64,000 nt of DNA from Streptomyces sp. R41 (GTDB taxonomy: Bacteria; Actinomycetota; Actinomycetes; Streptomycetales; Streptomycetaceae): positions 1,426,001 through 1,490,000 of the forward strand of contig NZ_CP163443.1 of the NCBI RefSeq assembly GCF_041053055.1, given 5' to 3'. The position numbers and the translations under genes are program-made. Numbering within the stretch: position 1 is the stretch's first letter; each line of letters starts with the position of its first letter. The notes under the pieces are model-generated. The model saw nothing but the letters and a program-made list of their open reading frames with translations. It did not search any database and was not told the DNA's origin. Below are positions 43,078 to 51,863 of the stretch, piece after piece.

Positions 43078-44066
43078 CGGGCGGCCTCCTCGGCGAGTTC
43101 GGTCAGCACGGCCACGACGAGGTTGCGCATCAGCGGCACCTTGTATCGGTTGTGGGGCAGGGGTCGGGCGGCCGCCAGTTCGGCGTCCGCGGCGGTGGCG
43201 AACGCCTCGGCGCTCACCGGACCACCGGTCAGCGCCCGCTCGGCTTCCCTGGCCCGCCACGGCCGGGACGCCACCGCCCCGAAGGCGAGCCGCACTTCGC
43301 GTACGACGCCGTCCTGGACGTCGAGAGCGGCGGCGATAGAGCCGATGGCGAAGGCGTACGAGGCTCGCTCGCGCACCTTCCGGTACCGCGAGTGTGCGGC
43401 GACCGGTGCCGGCGGCAGCGTGACGCCGGTGATCAGCGCGCCGGGCGGCAGCGCGGTCTCCAGGTGCGGGGTGTCGCCTACGGGCAGATAGAAGTCGGCG
43501 AGCGGCAACTCGCCCGGCCCGTCCACCGTTTCGTACGAGACGACGGCGTCGAAGGCGGTGAGGGCGACCGCCATGTCCGAGGGGTGGGTGGCCACACAGT
43601 GCTCGGAGGCTCCGAGGACGGCGTGGTTGTGGTGCTCGCCCTCGATGGCGGGACAACCGCTGCCGGGGGAACGCTTGTTGCAGGGTTTCGCCAGGTCGGT
43701 GAAGTAGCCGCAGCGGGTGCGCTGGAGCAGATTCCCGCCGACCGTTGCCATGTTGCGCAGCTGACCGGAGGCTCCGGCCAGGACGGCCTGCGCCAAGGCC
43801 GGGTAGTGGCGGCGTACTTCGGGATGGGCGGCGAGATCGCTGTTGGTGACGGTCGCTCCGATACGCAGACCACTGTCCGCAGTGAACTCGATCCGGTCGA
43901 GGGGCAGTTCGCGTACGTCGACGAGCCGGGTCGGCCTCTCCACGCCGGCCTTCATCAGATCGACGAGGTTGGTGCCCCCGCCGAGGAAGCGCGCGTCGGG
44001 GTCGTCGCCGAGCAGCGCGAGCGCGCCGGAGACGTCGAGGACGCGTTCGTAGCCGAATTCCCTCAT
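43074..44066 (-). CDS. paoB: FAD-binding subunit with extra 4Fe-4S cluster motif (PaoB-like)
   Basis: 330 residues starting at an ATGA overlap with the iron-sulfur subunit gene. The FAD-binding stretches (FLGGGTNLVDLMKAGVERP, ASGQLRNMATVGGNLLQ) are as in xanthine dehydrogenase medium subunits. Cys119, Cys129, Cys138 and Cys157 (RTRCGYFTDLAKPCNKRSPG, then GCPAIEG and GASEHCVATHPSD) match the extra 4Fe-4S cluster insert of PaoB/YagS and distinguish it from ordinary xanthine dehydrogenase. Confidence 0.93.
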   Translation of the reverse strand: MREFGYERVLDVSGALALLGDDPDARFLGGGTNLVDLMKAGVERPTRLVDVRELPLDRIEFTADSGLRIGATVTNSDLAAHPEVRRHYPALAQAVLAGASGQLRNMATVGGNLLQRTRCGYFTDLAKPCNKRSPGSGCPAIEGEHHNHAVLGASEHCVATHPSDMAVALTAFDAVVSYETVDGPGELPLADFYLPVGDTPHLETALPPGALITGVTLPPAPVAAHSRYRKVRERASYAFAIGSIAAALDVQDGVVREVRLAFGAVASRPWRAREAERALTGGPVSAEAFATAADAELAAARPLPHNRYKVPLMRNLVVAVLTELAEEAAR

Positions 44067-44641
44067 GCCGCCGCCTCCTTGGTGTCTTCCCCGGCCTCGG
44101 CGACCTGAGCCTCTGCCGCTCGCGCCACCGCCTGGACGATCGACACATACGCGCCACAGCGGCACAGGTTGCCGCTCATCCGCTCGCGAATCTCCTCGGC
44201 GGTGAGCGGAGGCACTCCCGCTTCGGGCCGGACATCGGCGGTCACGGCGCTCGGCCAGCCCGCCGCATGCTCCTCGATCACCCCGAGGGCCGAACAGATC
44301 TGGCCAGGCGTGCAGTAACCGCACTGGTACCCGTCGAGATCGAGGAACGCCTGCTGCACCGGATGCAGCCGCTCACCGTCCGCCACACCTTCGATGGTGG
44401 TGATCGCGCGTCCCTCGGCGGCGACCGCGAGCTGCAGACAGGACACCGTCCTGCGGCCGTCGAGCAGCACCGTACAGGCGCCGCATTGTCCCTGGTCACA
44501 GCCCTTCTTGGTACCGGTCAGATCGAGCTGCTCGCGCAGGGCGTCGAGCAGGGTGGTGCGGTGGTCGACGGGCAGCGTGTACTTCTCACCATTGATGTTC
44601 AAAGTGATGGCGCTGTACGTGGATGAGGGGGCTGGGGCCAT
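44063..44641 (-). CDS. paoA: 2Fe-2S subunit of the aldehyde oxidoreductase (PaoA-like)
   Basis: 192 residues from the ATG with GAAGG seven bases upstream. The plant-ferredoxin-type cluster uses Cys48, Cys53, Cys56 and Cys68 (GCDQGQCGACTVLLDGRR). The second cluster uses Cys107, Cys110, Cys160 and Cys162 (GYQCGYCTPGQI, SGNLCRCGAY). The E. coli PaoA has a Tat signal and works in the periplasm; this one has none, so the enzyme should be cytosolic. First gene of the operon, divergent from a TetR regulator. Confidence 0.94.
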   Translation of the reverse strand: MAPAPSSTYSAITLNINGEKYTLPVDHRTTLLDALREQLDLTGTKKGCDQGQCGACTVLLDGRRTVSCLQLAVAAEGRAITTIEGVADGERLHPVQQAFLDLDGYQCGYCTPGQICSALGVIEEHAAGWPSAVTADVRPEAGVPPLTAEEIRERMSGNLCRCGAYVSIVQAVARAAEAQVAEAGEDTKEAAA

Positions 44642-44796
44642 GATCAGCCTTCTTTCGCGGCGCGGTGCGCGTCGAAGTCGAAGTCGAAGGGAAGTTCGTC
44701 GCGGCTTCAAAACCTGCCCGGTGCGCGAGAATGCCGGTCGGCGATCGGTTCCGGCCATGCACACGGAGCGGGACAGCCACTAGAGTGAGCTCTAAA

Positions 44797-44840
44797 CGGA
44801 CAACTGTCCGCTACCAATGAACCTAACGGACAGCTGTCCG
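44797..44840. promoter_or_regulatory. Two near-identical palindromic operators in the pao/tetR divergent promoter
   Basis: CGGACAACTGTCCG (44797-44810) and CGGACAGCTGTCCG (44827-44840) lie 30 bases apart centre to centre, about three turns, on the same helix face. A third palindrome, TAGAG-N4-CTCTA, lies at 44781-44794. They sit between the TetR start (44883) and the pao operon start (44641). The arrangement fits cooperative binding of two repressor dimers. Confidence 0.85.
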
Positions 44841-44882
44841 CTTAGCAAGAGCGGCCTGGCCGTGATTCAGGAAGGAGGACGA

Positions 44883-45542
44883 GTGGACTCGGAGAAGGAC
44901 GCGCCGCTGCGCTCGGACGCGCAGCGGAATCGCGAGCGCATCCTCGAAGTAGCCCTGGTGGAGCTGACGAACTCGGCGGACGCCCCGCTCAGCGCGATCG
45001 CGAAGAAGGCGGGCGTCGGGCAGGGCACGTTCTACCGCAACTTCCCCAACCGCGAGGCCCTCGTCCTGGAGGTCTACCGCCACGAGGTGCAGCAGGTCGC
45101 GGACACCGCGGCCCAGCTGCTCAAGACCCGCACACCGGACCGGGCGCTACGGGAGTGGATGGACCGGCTCGCCCAGTACGGCATGGCCAAGGCCGGCCTG
45201 GCCGACGCATTGCGCTCGCCCACCGTGACGCGCGGCACCCTGACCCAACTGGGACACGGCTCGGTGCGCTCGGCCGTCACGCTCCTCCTCGAGGCGAACG
45301 AGGAGGCCGGCACCATCCGCCCGGGAGTGACCCTGGACGACTTCATGCTCGCCATCGCCGGGCTCTGGCAGCTCGACCCGCACGCCGACTGGCAGCCGCG
45401 CGCCGCACGGCTTCTGGACATCGTGATGGACGGACTGCGCGCGGGGGCCCCCGCGTCGGGCGGGACGGAGGCACAGCGGTCGGGCGAGGGGGGCGCGCCC
45501 GCGTCTGGCCGTCCGCACAAGAGTGCCGCCCGAGAAGGCTGA
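44883..45542 (+). CDS. TetR-family transcriptional repressor
   Basis: 219 residues from the GTG with GGAGG upstream. The N-terminal helix-turn-helix is clear (NRERILEVALVELTNSADAP, LSAIAKKAGVGQGTFYRNFPNREALVLEVY). The C-terminal ligand domain (residues 75-185) is helical and not diagnostic. It is divergent from the aldehyde oxidoreductase operon and has two matched operators before it, so it most likely represses both and is released by an aldehyde or related inducer. Confidence 0.93.
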   Translation: MDSEKDAPLRSDAQRNRERILEVALVELTNSADAPLSAIAKKAGVGQGTFYRNFPNREALVLEVYRHEVQQVADTAAQLLKTRTPDRALREWMDRLAQYGMAKAGLADALRSPTVTRGTLTQLGHGSVRSAVTLLLEANEEAGTIRPGVTLDDFMLAIAGLWQLDPHADWQPRAARLLDIVMDGLRAGAPASGGTEAQRSGEGGAPASGRPHKSAAREG

Positions 45543-45553
45543 GCCGGCCCCTT

Positions 45554-45612
45554 TCGAGGAAGGCCTCCGCGACCTCGAGGAAGCCTCAGCGAGTCGAGGG
45601 AAGCCTCAGCGA
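45554..45612. repeat. Three tandem copies of a TCGAGGAAGCCTCAGCGA-type unit
   Basis: Units at 45554-45572, 45575-45592 and 45594-45612 share TCGAGGAAG-CCTC-GCGA. They fill the gap between the converging TetR and reductase genes and run into the latter's last codons. GAGG/CCTC within each unit can form small hairpins, so they may act as a terminator. Confidence 0.65.
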
Positions 45613-46235
45613 CGCACCAGCCGGGCGTGCGCGACGGCGGGCGAGCCGACCAGCTCGGCGACCCGGTAGCCGTCGATCCCGTCCCCCAGGTTGTCCAACA
45701 GGCGCTCACCGCTGCCGAGGAGTTCCGGGACGATGGCCAGGTGCAGCTCGTCGATCAGCCCGGCGCGCAGATACTGCTGGACGGTGGCCGGCCCTCCGCC
45801 GATGCGCACGTCCTTGCCCGCCGCCGCCTCGAACGCCCGCCGCAGCACCGTCTCGATGGGCTCGTCGGTGAAGTGGAACGTGGTCCCGCCCTCCATCGGC
45901 AGCGACGGCCGCGGGTGGTGCGTGTGCACGAACACGTCGTTGTGGTACGGCGGGTTGTCGCCCCACCAGCCCTTCCACGACTCGTCCTGCCACGGCCCGC
46001 GCTGCGGCCCGAACATATTGCGGCCCATGATCGTGGCGCCGATGTTCTCCTCGCTCCGCTCGACGAATTCGACGTCGATCCCGCTCTTGCCGTCGGCGCG
46101 GTCCCGCATCGCGGCGAACATCCACTCGTGCATGCCCTCGAAGCCCTCGCCGAGGGGGTGCTCCAGACGCTGATGGGGGCCGGCGGCGAAGCCGTCCAGC
46201 GAGATCGTGAGGTTGTGTACGCGCAGCTTGGGCAT
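45606..46235 (-). CDS. Dihydrofolate-reductase-like protein (RibD C-terminal domain)
   Basis: 209 residues of the RibD_C/DHFR fold: VHNLTISLDGFAAGPHQ, GATIMGRNMFGPQRGPW, KDVRIGGGPATVQQYLRAGLIDELHLAIVP and LLGSGERLLDNLG. Members reduce pyrimidine or pterin-like rings with NADPH, and many are uncharacterised. Single gene, convergent with the TetR gene. Confidence 0.88.
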   Translation of the reverse strand: MPKLRVHNLTISLDGFAAGPHQRLEHPLGEGFEGMHEWMFAAMRDRADGKSGIDVEFVERSEENIGATIMGRNMFGPQRGPWQDESWKGWWGDNPPYHNDVFVHTHHPRPSLPMEGGTTFHFTDEPIETVLRRAFEAAAGKDVRIGGGPATVQQYLRAGLIDELHLAIVPELLGSGERLLDNLGDGIDGYRVAELVGSPAVAHARLVRR

Positions 46236-46380
46236 GGCCGGGCTCCTGGGGTTCGTCGTTTCCCGCTCTCACCCATGCGTCGAACAGGACGCACCTGGAT
46301 CGACAGCTTCTCCCGGAAATCTCGAGATCCCACCTGACCGGGCCAGGCCGCGGCTCCCACGGATCGGCGGCTCCTTGGGA

Positions 46381-47346
46381 TCAGGAGTAGAAGTTGCGCT
46401 GCCACCGGTGCTTGGCCAGCACGGCGAGCTGGTCGGCGGTGAGCGGCCGTCCGTCACTCAGGGCCGTGTTGCGCTCCACGTTGCCAACGGTGCGCATGCC
46501 GGGGATGACGGTGGAGACCGCCGGCGAACTCAGGACGAACCGCAGCGCGGTCTCGGCGATCTCGTCGTGGGCGATGCCGAGGTCGGCGACGATAGCGGCC
46601 ACCCGCCGCTCGACCTGTGCCGGGCGGTCACCGCGGAAGTAACGGTTGCGGAAGTCGCCCTCCGGGAACGTCGTACCGGCGGTGATCCGTCCGGTGAGGC
46701 CCCCCTCGTCCAGCGCCACCCGCACGATGACACCGACGCCGTTCTCCACACAGGCGGGCAGCAGCGCGTCCGCCGGGGCCTGGTCGAAGACGTTGTAGAT
46801 GACCTGCACACAGTCGACGGCGCCGCTGCGGACGAGTGCGAGGGCGTTGTCCGGCTGGTGATCGTTGATGGACACACCGAAGAGCCGGATCTTCCCCTCC
46901 TGCTTCAGCTGCGCGATCGTCTCCAGCCAGTCGCCCCGGCCGACCCAGTCGTCGCTCCAGACGTGGAACTGCAGGACGTCGAAGTGGTCGAGGCCGCCGG
47001 CGCGCAGACTGGTGTCCAGGCTGTCGCGGATGTGCTCGCCGGGAAACGCCTCGGCCGGGTCCAGCCCGTCGGGCGCCGGCCACCTACGGTTCTTCGGCGG
47101 CACTTTGGTCGCGACGAGCACCTCGTTGCCGGCCCTCTCACGCACGACCCGGCCGACGATCCGCTCACTTTCGCCGTAGCCGCGTGCGGTGTCGATGAAG
47201 TTCACGCCACGATCGATGGCGCGGTGCAGGGCACGTACGGATTCGTCCTCCGAGGCGCCGACCCAGGCGGATTCACCGATCCCCCACGCCCCGTAACCGA
47301 TCTCGGACACCGACACCCCACTGCGTCCCAGCTCTCGGTAGCGCAC
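46381..47346 (-). CDS. Aldo/keto reductase
   Basis: 321 residues from the GTG with GGAGG six bases upstream, which gives [20 protein letters not shown], the normal family start. The catalytic tetrad is Asp52, Tyr57, Lys81 and the His of [12 protein letters not shown], and the NADPH site is [22 protein letters not shown]. It reduces carbonyls; the substrate is unknown. A terminator separates it from the ferredoxin reductase gene upstream. Confidence 0.92.
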   Translation of the reverse strand: MRYRELGRSGVSVSEIGYGAWGIGESAWVGASEDESVRALHRAIDRGVNFIDTARGYGESERIVGRVVRERAGNEVLVATKVPPKNRRWPAPDGLDPAEAFPGEHIRDSLDTSLRAGGLDHFDVLQFHVWSDDWVGRGDWLETIAQLKQEGKIRLFGVSINDHQPDNALALVRSGAVDCVQVIYNVFDQAPADALLPACVENGVGVIVRVALDEGGLTGRITAGTTFPEGDFRNRYFRGDRPAQVERRVAAIVADLGIAHDEIAETALRFVLSSPAVSTVIPGMRTVGNVERNTALSDGRPLTADQLAVLAKHRWQRNFYS

Positions 47347-47480
47347 CCTCACCCTCCGCTTCGTCACGCCCGCGTCCCGGCCACTGGAGCCGAGGCGTCC
47401 GCCGGAAATCATGTTGACCATAGGCGAGTTGGGCGGTCGGGGTCAGGTGGGTTTTCGAGTGCCCGCCGAGTTCATCCGCA

Positions 47481-47523
47481 GGTGGATCAATGGCTGACAG
47501 CCCCCCTCAGCCATTGATCCACC
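47481..47523 (-). terminator. Perfect 17-bp hairpin after the ferredoxin reductase gene
   Basis: GGTGGATCAATGGCTGA and its exact complement surround a nine-base C-rich loop, 28 bases past the stop of the ferredoxin reductase gene. Confidence 0.92.
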
Positions 47524-47550
47524 CCTCCCTCTCGGGAGGAACTGTCAGGC

Positions 47551-48915
47551 CTACGCGCCGCTGGCGTCGAGCATGTCCTCGCGCTCGACGATCTTCACGC
47601 GCTCGCGGCCCTGCGGCTCGCCAAGGGCCTTCTCCGCGGCGTCCAGCCGGTGCCAGCCCTCCCACGTGGTGAAACGGACGTTGCGCTCGCCGAGGAACGC
47701 GTCCACGGCCTCGGGGGCGGGCGAAGCGGGGGTGTGCAGACGGCCGTTCGCGTGGTCGTCCAGCAGACTGGCGACCGTCTCGTTGGCATCGCCCTTGGTG
47801 TGGCCGATGAGGCCCACGGGGCCGCGCCGGATCCAGCCGGTGACGTACGTCGACTGCAGGTGCTCGCCGTTCTCCTCGATCACCCGGCCACCCTGGTCGG
47901 GGACGGTGCCCGACTCGACGTCCCAGGGCAGCTTGGGCAGTTCGTCGGACAGGTAACCCACGGCGCGGTAGACCGCGGTGACGTCCCAGTCCTTGAACTC
48001 ACCGGTGCCCTTGACGTTGCCCGTGCCGTCGAGGGCGGTGCGCTCGGTGCGCAGGCCGACGACCTTGCCGTCCTCGCCGAGGATCTCGGACGGCGACTCG
48101 AAGAAGTGCAGGAACAGCTTGTGCGGGCGGTCGCCGACATCGCGGATGGCCCAGTTCTCCAGGGTCTTGGCGACCATGTCGGCCTGCTTGTTGCCCCGCC
48201 GGGTCGCGATCGAGCCGTCGTCGTAGTCGATGTCCTCGGGGTCGACGATGACCTCGATGTTCGGGGAGTGGTCGAGCTCCCGCAGCTCCATCGGGCTGAA
48301 CTTCGCCTGCGCCGGGCCTCGGCGGCCGAAGACATGGACCTCCAGGGCCTTGTTGGCCTTCAGGCCGTCGTGGACGTTCGGCGGGATCTCGGTCGACAGC
48401 AGTTCGTCCGCGGTCTTGGCGAGGATGCGCGCCACGTCGAGCGCGACATTGCCGACGCCGAGGACGGCGACCTTCTCCGCCTCGAGCGGCCAGGTCCGGG
48501 GCACGTCCGGGTGACCGTCGTACCAGGAGACGAAGTCGGCCGCCCCGTACGAGCCGTCGAGGTCGATGCCGGGTATGTCGAGTGCCCGGTCGGCCGTCGC
48601 ACCTGTGGAGAAGATCACCGCGTCGTAGAAGGCGCGCAGATCGTCCAGGTTGATGTCCCCCGGGTAGTCGACATTGCCGAAGAGGCGGATCTGGGGCTTG
48701 TCGAGCACCTGGTGCAGGGCCGTGACGATGCCCTTGATGCGGGGGTGGTCGGGGGCGACGCCGTAGCGGATCAGGCCGAACGGAGCCGGCATCCTCTCGA
48801 AGAGGTCGATCGACACGCCTGGCTCGACAGCCGCCGCGGATTTCAGCAACGCGTCGGCGGCGTAGATCCCGGCGGGGCCGGCTCCGACAATGGCTACCCG
48901 CAGGGGGCGAGGCAT
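47551..48915 (-). CDS. fprA: FprA-type ferredoxin--NADP(+) reductase
   Basis: 454 residues, matching mycobacterial FprA and mitochondrial adrenodoxin reductase. FAD motif VAIVGAGPAGIYAADALL comes first, then ERMPAPFGLIRYGVAPDHP, the NADP motif VAVLGVGNVALDVARIL, VHVFGRRGPAQAKFSPMELREL, and the C-terminal GWIRRGPVGLIGHTKGDANETV. It passes electrons from NADPH to ferredoxins for P450s and, perhaps, for the NO synthase of this window. An iron box 46 bases upstream suggests induction under iron limitation. Confidence 0.95.
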   Translation of the reverse strand: MPRPLRVAIVGAGPAGIYAADALLKSAAAVEPGVSIDLFERMPAPFGLIRYGVAPDHPRIKGIVTALHQVLDKPQIRLFGNVDYPGDINLDDLRAFYDAVIFSTGATADRALDIPGIDLDGSYGAADFVSWYDGHPDVPRTWPLEAEKVAVLGVGNVALDVARILAKTADELLSTEIPPNVHDGLKANKALEVHVFGRRGPAQAKFSPMELRELDHSPNIEVIVDPEDIDYDDGSIATRRGNKQADMVAKTLENWAIRDVGDRPHKLFLHFFESPSEILGEDGKVVGLRTERTALDGTGNVKGTGEFKDWDVTAVYRAVGYLSDELPKLPWDVESGTVPDQGGRVIEENGEHLQSTYVTGWIRRGPVGLIGHTKGDANETVASLLDDHANGRLHTPASPAPEAVDAFLGERNVRFTTWEGWHRLDAAEKALGEPQGRERVKIVEREDMLDASGA

Positions 48916-48961
48916 GTTCTGGTTCCCTTCGAGCGGTGACAGGCGTACTCGCCGGGAAGCC

Positions 48962-48980
48962 TAAGCTAAGGCAAACCTAA
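48962..48980. promoter_or_regulatory. Iron box upstream of fprA
   Basis: TAAGCTAAGGCAAACCTAA matches 15 of 19 positions of the actinobacterial iron-box consensus. It is 46 bases upstream of the fprA start, where DmdR/IdeR would repress under iron sufficiency. Confidence 0.78.
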
Positions 48981-49006
48981 GTCAGTAGTCGGGCTGGACC
49001 TATGAC

Positions 49007-49027
49007 CTCATAAGGCCACCTTATGAG
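49007..49027. promoter_or_regulatory. Perfect 21-base palindrome, probable operator
   Basis: CTCATAAGG-CCA-CCTTATGAG is a perfect 9-bp inverted repeat in the divergent region between fprA and the DUF2182 gene. Its A+T-rich arms stand out in this DNA. The regulator is not encoded next to it. Confidence 0.7.
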
Positions 49028-49196
49028 TCGGCTTCGACGGCACGGCGTTCCCGCGCAGACGCCTCGCCCGGGCCGACGGACGGCGTGCCTCAGCGGTGGG
49101 CGAGCCTCCATTCCCCCCGTTCTCGCAGGTGGGCCAGGTTCCTCCTGGCAGAGCCGCTGACGCGCGATCGGCCTCCTTCTGTGATGACCTGGAATC

Positions 49197-50015
49197 GTGT
49201 TCCGTGACCGGGCATCCCTCTCCGCGCCCATGCGGCCGGGCAACCTACTCCCCGCCCGGACGATGACCGTCGCCTGGTCCCTCATGCTGCTGCCGGCCCT
49301 CCTCGCGTGGCTCGTCGTGGTGGAGCAGGCCGACGGTATGGAGATGGAGCCGGGAACGATGGGCCTCGACCTGCCGCTGTTCCTGCTCCTCTGGGTGATC
49401 ATGATGATCGCCATGATGTTCCCGTCCCTGGCACCGGTGGCCATCACCTGGGCCCGGGCCATCGGCCGTCAGTCGTCCGGTACGGCCCGCGCGGCCCGGA
49501 TCACCCAGTTCGCGGGCGGATACCTCATCGCGTGGGCGGTGTTCGGTCTCTGCGTATACGGGAGCCTCATCGCGACCGGCGACCTCGTCGACGGCCGGCC
49601 CGAAGCCGGGCGCTGGATCGGCGCCGGAGCCTTCCTGCTCGCCGGACTCCACCAGTTCAGTCCGCTGAAGAACATCTGTCTGCGCCACTGCCGAAGCCCC
49701 GTGGACCAGCTCGTACGCCATGCCGACTACCGGCCTGGGGCACGCGACCTGCGCGTCGGGGCCCACCATGGGCTCTACTGCGTGGGCTGCTGCTGGGGGC
49801 TCATGATCGTCCTCATCCCGCTGGGCACCATGAACATCGCGGCGATGGCAGGACTTGCGACCGTGATCTTCATCGAGAAGTTGTGGCGGCTCGGACCGGT
49901 GTTCAGCACCGTGGTCGGCGTCGTGTTCCTGGTCCTGGCCGCACTGGCTCCGTTCCAGAGCTGGCTACTGCCAGGACTGCAACATCCCGGTCCGTCGATG
50001 CAGCCGATGACCTGA
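49197..50015 (+). CDS. DUF2182 predicted metal-binding integral membrane protein
   Basis: 272 residues with about six membrane helices. The family marks are present: LWVIMMIAMMFPSLAPVAITW, QFSPLKNICLRHCRSP and HHGLYCVGCCWGLMIVLIPLG with its Cys cluster, plus DGMEMEPGTMG with Met near the N-terminus. DUF2182 proteins occur in many bacteria and are thought to bind metal; their transport substrate is not established. The start codon (GTG) has a weak ribosome site. Confidence 0.88.
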   Translation: MFRDRASLSAPMRPGNLLPARTMTVAWSLMLLPALLAWLVVVEQADGMEMEPGTMGLDLPLFLLLWVIMMIAMMFPSLAPVAITWARAIGRQSSGTARAARITQFAGGYLIAWAVFGLCVYGSLIATGDLVDGRPEAGRWIGAGAFLLAGLHQFSPLKNICLRHCRSPVDQLVRHADYRPGARDLRVGAHHGLYCVGCCWGLMIVLIPLGTMNIAAMAGLATVIFIEKLWRLGPVFSTVVGVVFLVLAALAPFQSWLLPGLQHPGPSMQPMT

Positions 50016-50260
50016 CTGCTCACCTCATGCGGTGAGTCGGCGGTCGCAGCCGAGATGAGCTGTCATGCGCCGTTGACCTCCTGGGCCAGTCGGCGGGCTC
50101 GCAGCAGGCGGACCAGGTCAGCGGGTACGGCCGGGGTCGCGGTCCAGCTTTTCGCCGCCGGTCCATGCCAACGATGTGAGCCGGGCGGCCAGTACGACGA
50201 AGGTCACAAATACATATCGGACACTTCGCACTTCAACCTTCACACGAGGCACACAAATTG
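50016..50260. other. Intergenic DNA with possible gene remnant
   Basis: On the minus strand, bases 50063-50165 read out as a plausible protein C-terminus (ADLVRLLRARRLAQEVNGA, then stop) with no start codon, ribosome site or upstream continuation. It could be the eroded end of a lost gene. Nothing else is seen before the riboswitch promoter. Confidence 0.35.
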
Positions 50261-50269
50261 GCTAGGTTG

Positions 50270-50471
50270 ACGGCAGACCGCAAGACTCCCTCCGGCGAAC
50301 CTCGCCGGGTCGCGCGGCCTCCGCCGAATCCGGTGCGCCCCCGTGGCAGCCGGAGCCGGGGACCCAACCGAACTTGGGGTGAATCGGCCCAACCGCCCAG
50401 CAGGGCAAGGGCCGTAGGGCATACCTTCCGGAACCGTCCGCCCGAACCCGACAGCTAACTCGGTAGGCGGA
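50270..50471 (+). promoter_or_regulatory. ydaO/yuaA-type cyclic di-AMP riboswitch
   Basis: The leader of the NlpC/P60 gene carries the conserved blocks of the ydaO class in order: AGACCGCAAGAC, GCCGAATCCGGTGCG, GGAGCCGGGGACCCA, GGGGTGAATCGG, AGGGCATACCTTCCG, GAACCCGACAGCTAACTCGG and TAGGCGG. The same element precedes rpf and NlpC/P60 wall-lytic genes in other Streptomyces. Binding of c-di-AMP turns such genes off. The 5' limit is set by a TAGGTT -10-like element at 50264. Confidence 0.93.
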
Positions 50472-50493
50472 ACACGGAAGGAGTGCGTCTCCC

Positions 50494-51741
50494 ATGGCGC
50501 CGGAACGAACCCCGCGCCCTGGAGGCATCGGCCTCCCCGGCATGCGCGACTCCGCCCCCACGACGGCGGCCCTCAGCTCCGCGGACGCGTTCTCCCGGAC
50601 TCCCGACGCCACGCCGCCCGCAACGGACGGGCCGAGCCGCGAAGAGGTCCGGCAGCGGATCAGCTCCCTCTACGACCAGGCCGAGACCGCCACCGGGAAC
50701 TACAACGCGACCCGCGCGATGTCCACGGGGACGCGCAGGCGCGTCAACCCGGCACTCGACAGCGGGAGCAGGCCCACCGACACCGCCCTCGACGACGTGG
50801 CCAGACAGTGGTTCGACGTGGCGCGGACACGGCTCGGTCCGACCGTCCCGGCGAGGCTGCCGGCCGACAGAACGCCGAACCGCCCGGCCCAGGCGCGGCC
50901 CACACGTCCGGCTGACGAACTCGCCGACCGTGGGCGGGAGTCGGCCGCACGACCCGTCCCGGAGTTGACCGCCGGGCCTGTCGCAGGAGTGACTGCCGGG
51001 CCGGTGGCGGAGTTGACCTCCAGGGCCGTCGCGGCGCTGCCGGCCGCGCCGCGGACACGGCGGGAAGTCGCCAAGGCCGTGCCCGCACCGGCAGCGCAAC
51101 CGCGACAGCCCTCGGCCTCCTTGAAGACTTTCAAGGAGCAGATCCAGCAGAAGCTCGCGGTGGCCCGAGGGCTGCTCTCCCAGCACACCGCGCAGCTGAG
51201 CGCGCCCTTCCCGGCGATCGAATCCCGGCCGGCAGAAGACACCTGGCATAGCTACGGGGAACCGGCTCCTCGCCGGCCCGAAGAGGAGTGGCAGCAACAG
51301 CAATCGGTCACTCTCGGCACAGCCACGTCCATCGCCGCGGACGTGCCCATCGGCGCGGACAGCGCGTCGGACTCCGGGTACGGCAGCAAGGCCGCGAACG
51401 TACTCGCCTTTGCCCGTGGACAGATCGGCAGGCCGTGCGTCTGGGGCGCGTCCGGACCGGGCTCGTACGACTGCTCGGGCCTCACCCAGGCCGCCTGGAG
51501 AACCGCCGGGGTCGCGCTCCCGCGCACCGCGCGCGACCAGGCGAGCGTCGGTACGGCCATCCCCCTCGCCGACATCCGACCGGGCGACCTGATCTTCTTC
51601 TACGGCGACGTCAGCCACGTCGGCCTCTACATCGGCGACGGCATGATGATCCACGCGCCGAGCCCGGGGGCATACGTGCGCGAGGAGTCGATCTTCTACG
51701 CCGGAGCGTCGGCGATCCACAGCGCGGCACGGCCCGCGTGA
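50494..51741 (+). CDS. NlpC/P60-family peptidoglycan endopeptidase
   Basis: 415 residues from the ATG after GGAAGGAG. The last 120 residues are the NlpC/P60 domain with catalytic Cys in SYDCSGLTQAAW, His in VSHVGLYIGDG and a third polar residue in MIHAPSPG. It cuts the gamma-D-Glu-meso-diaminopimelate bond of wall peptides. A Pro/Ala/Thr-rich central part with coiled-coil-like segments (EEVRQRISSLYDQAETATGN) links it to the N-terminus. No signal peptide or membrane helix is visible at the N-terminus, which is odd for a wall enzyme under a c-di-AMP riboswitch. Confidence 0.9.
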   Translation: MAPERTPRPGGIGLPGMRDSAPTTAALSSADAFSRTPDATPPATDGPSREEVRQRISSLYDQAETATGNYNATRAMSTGTRRRVNPALDSGSRPTDTALDDVARQWFDVARTRLGPTVPARLPADRTPNRPAQARPTRPADELADRGRESAARPVPELTAGPVAGVTAGPVAELTSRAVAALPAAPRTRREVAKAVPAPAAQPRQPSASLKTFKEQIQQKLAVARGLLSQHTAQLSAPFPAIESRPAEDTWHSYGEPAPRRPEEEWQQQQSVTLGTATSIAADVPIGADSASDSGYGSKAANVLAFARGQIGRPCVWGASGPGSYDCSGLTQAAWRTAGVALPRTARDQASVGTAIPLADIRPGDLIFFYGDVSHVGLYIGDGMMIHAPSPGAYVREESIFYAGASAIHSAARPA

Positions 51742-51863
51742 AGCCCTGCGGCGTGGTGCACAGGGCCGCCCCGGGATCATGAGGGGCGCAGAACGGCCCA
51801 TTGACCAAGCGGACGGTGAAGGGGGGTAGTTGGCAGAGTGAATAGTGCGCGACCATGGTGCGC

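Noticed and set aside
50063..50165. Minus-strand reading frame ending LRARRLAQEVNGA
   Set aside because: Looks like a real C-terminus but has no start codon, ribosome site or continuation; at most a remnant.
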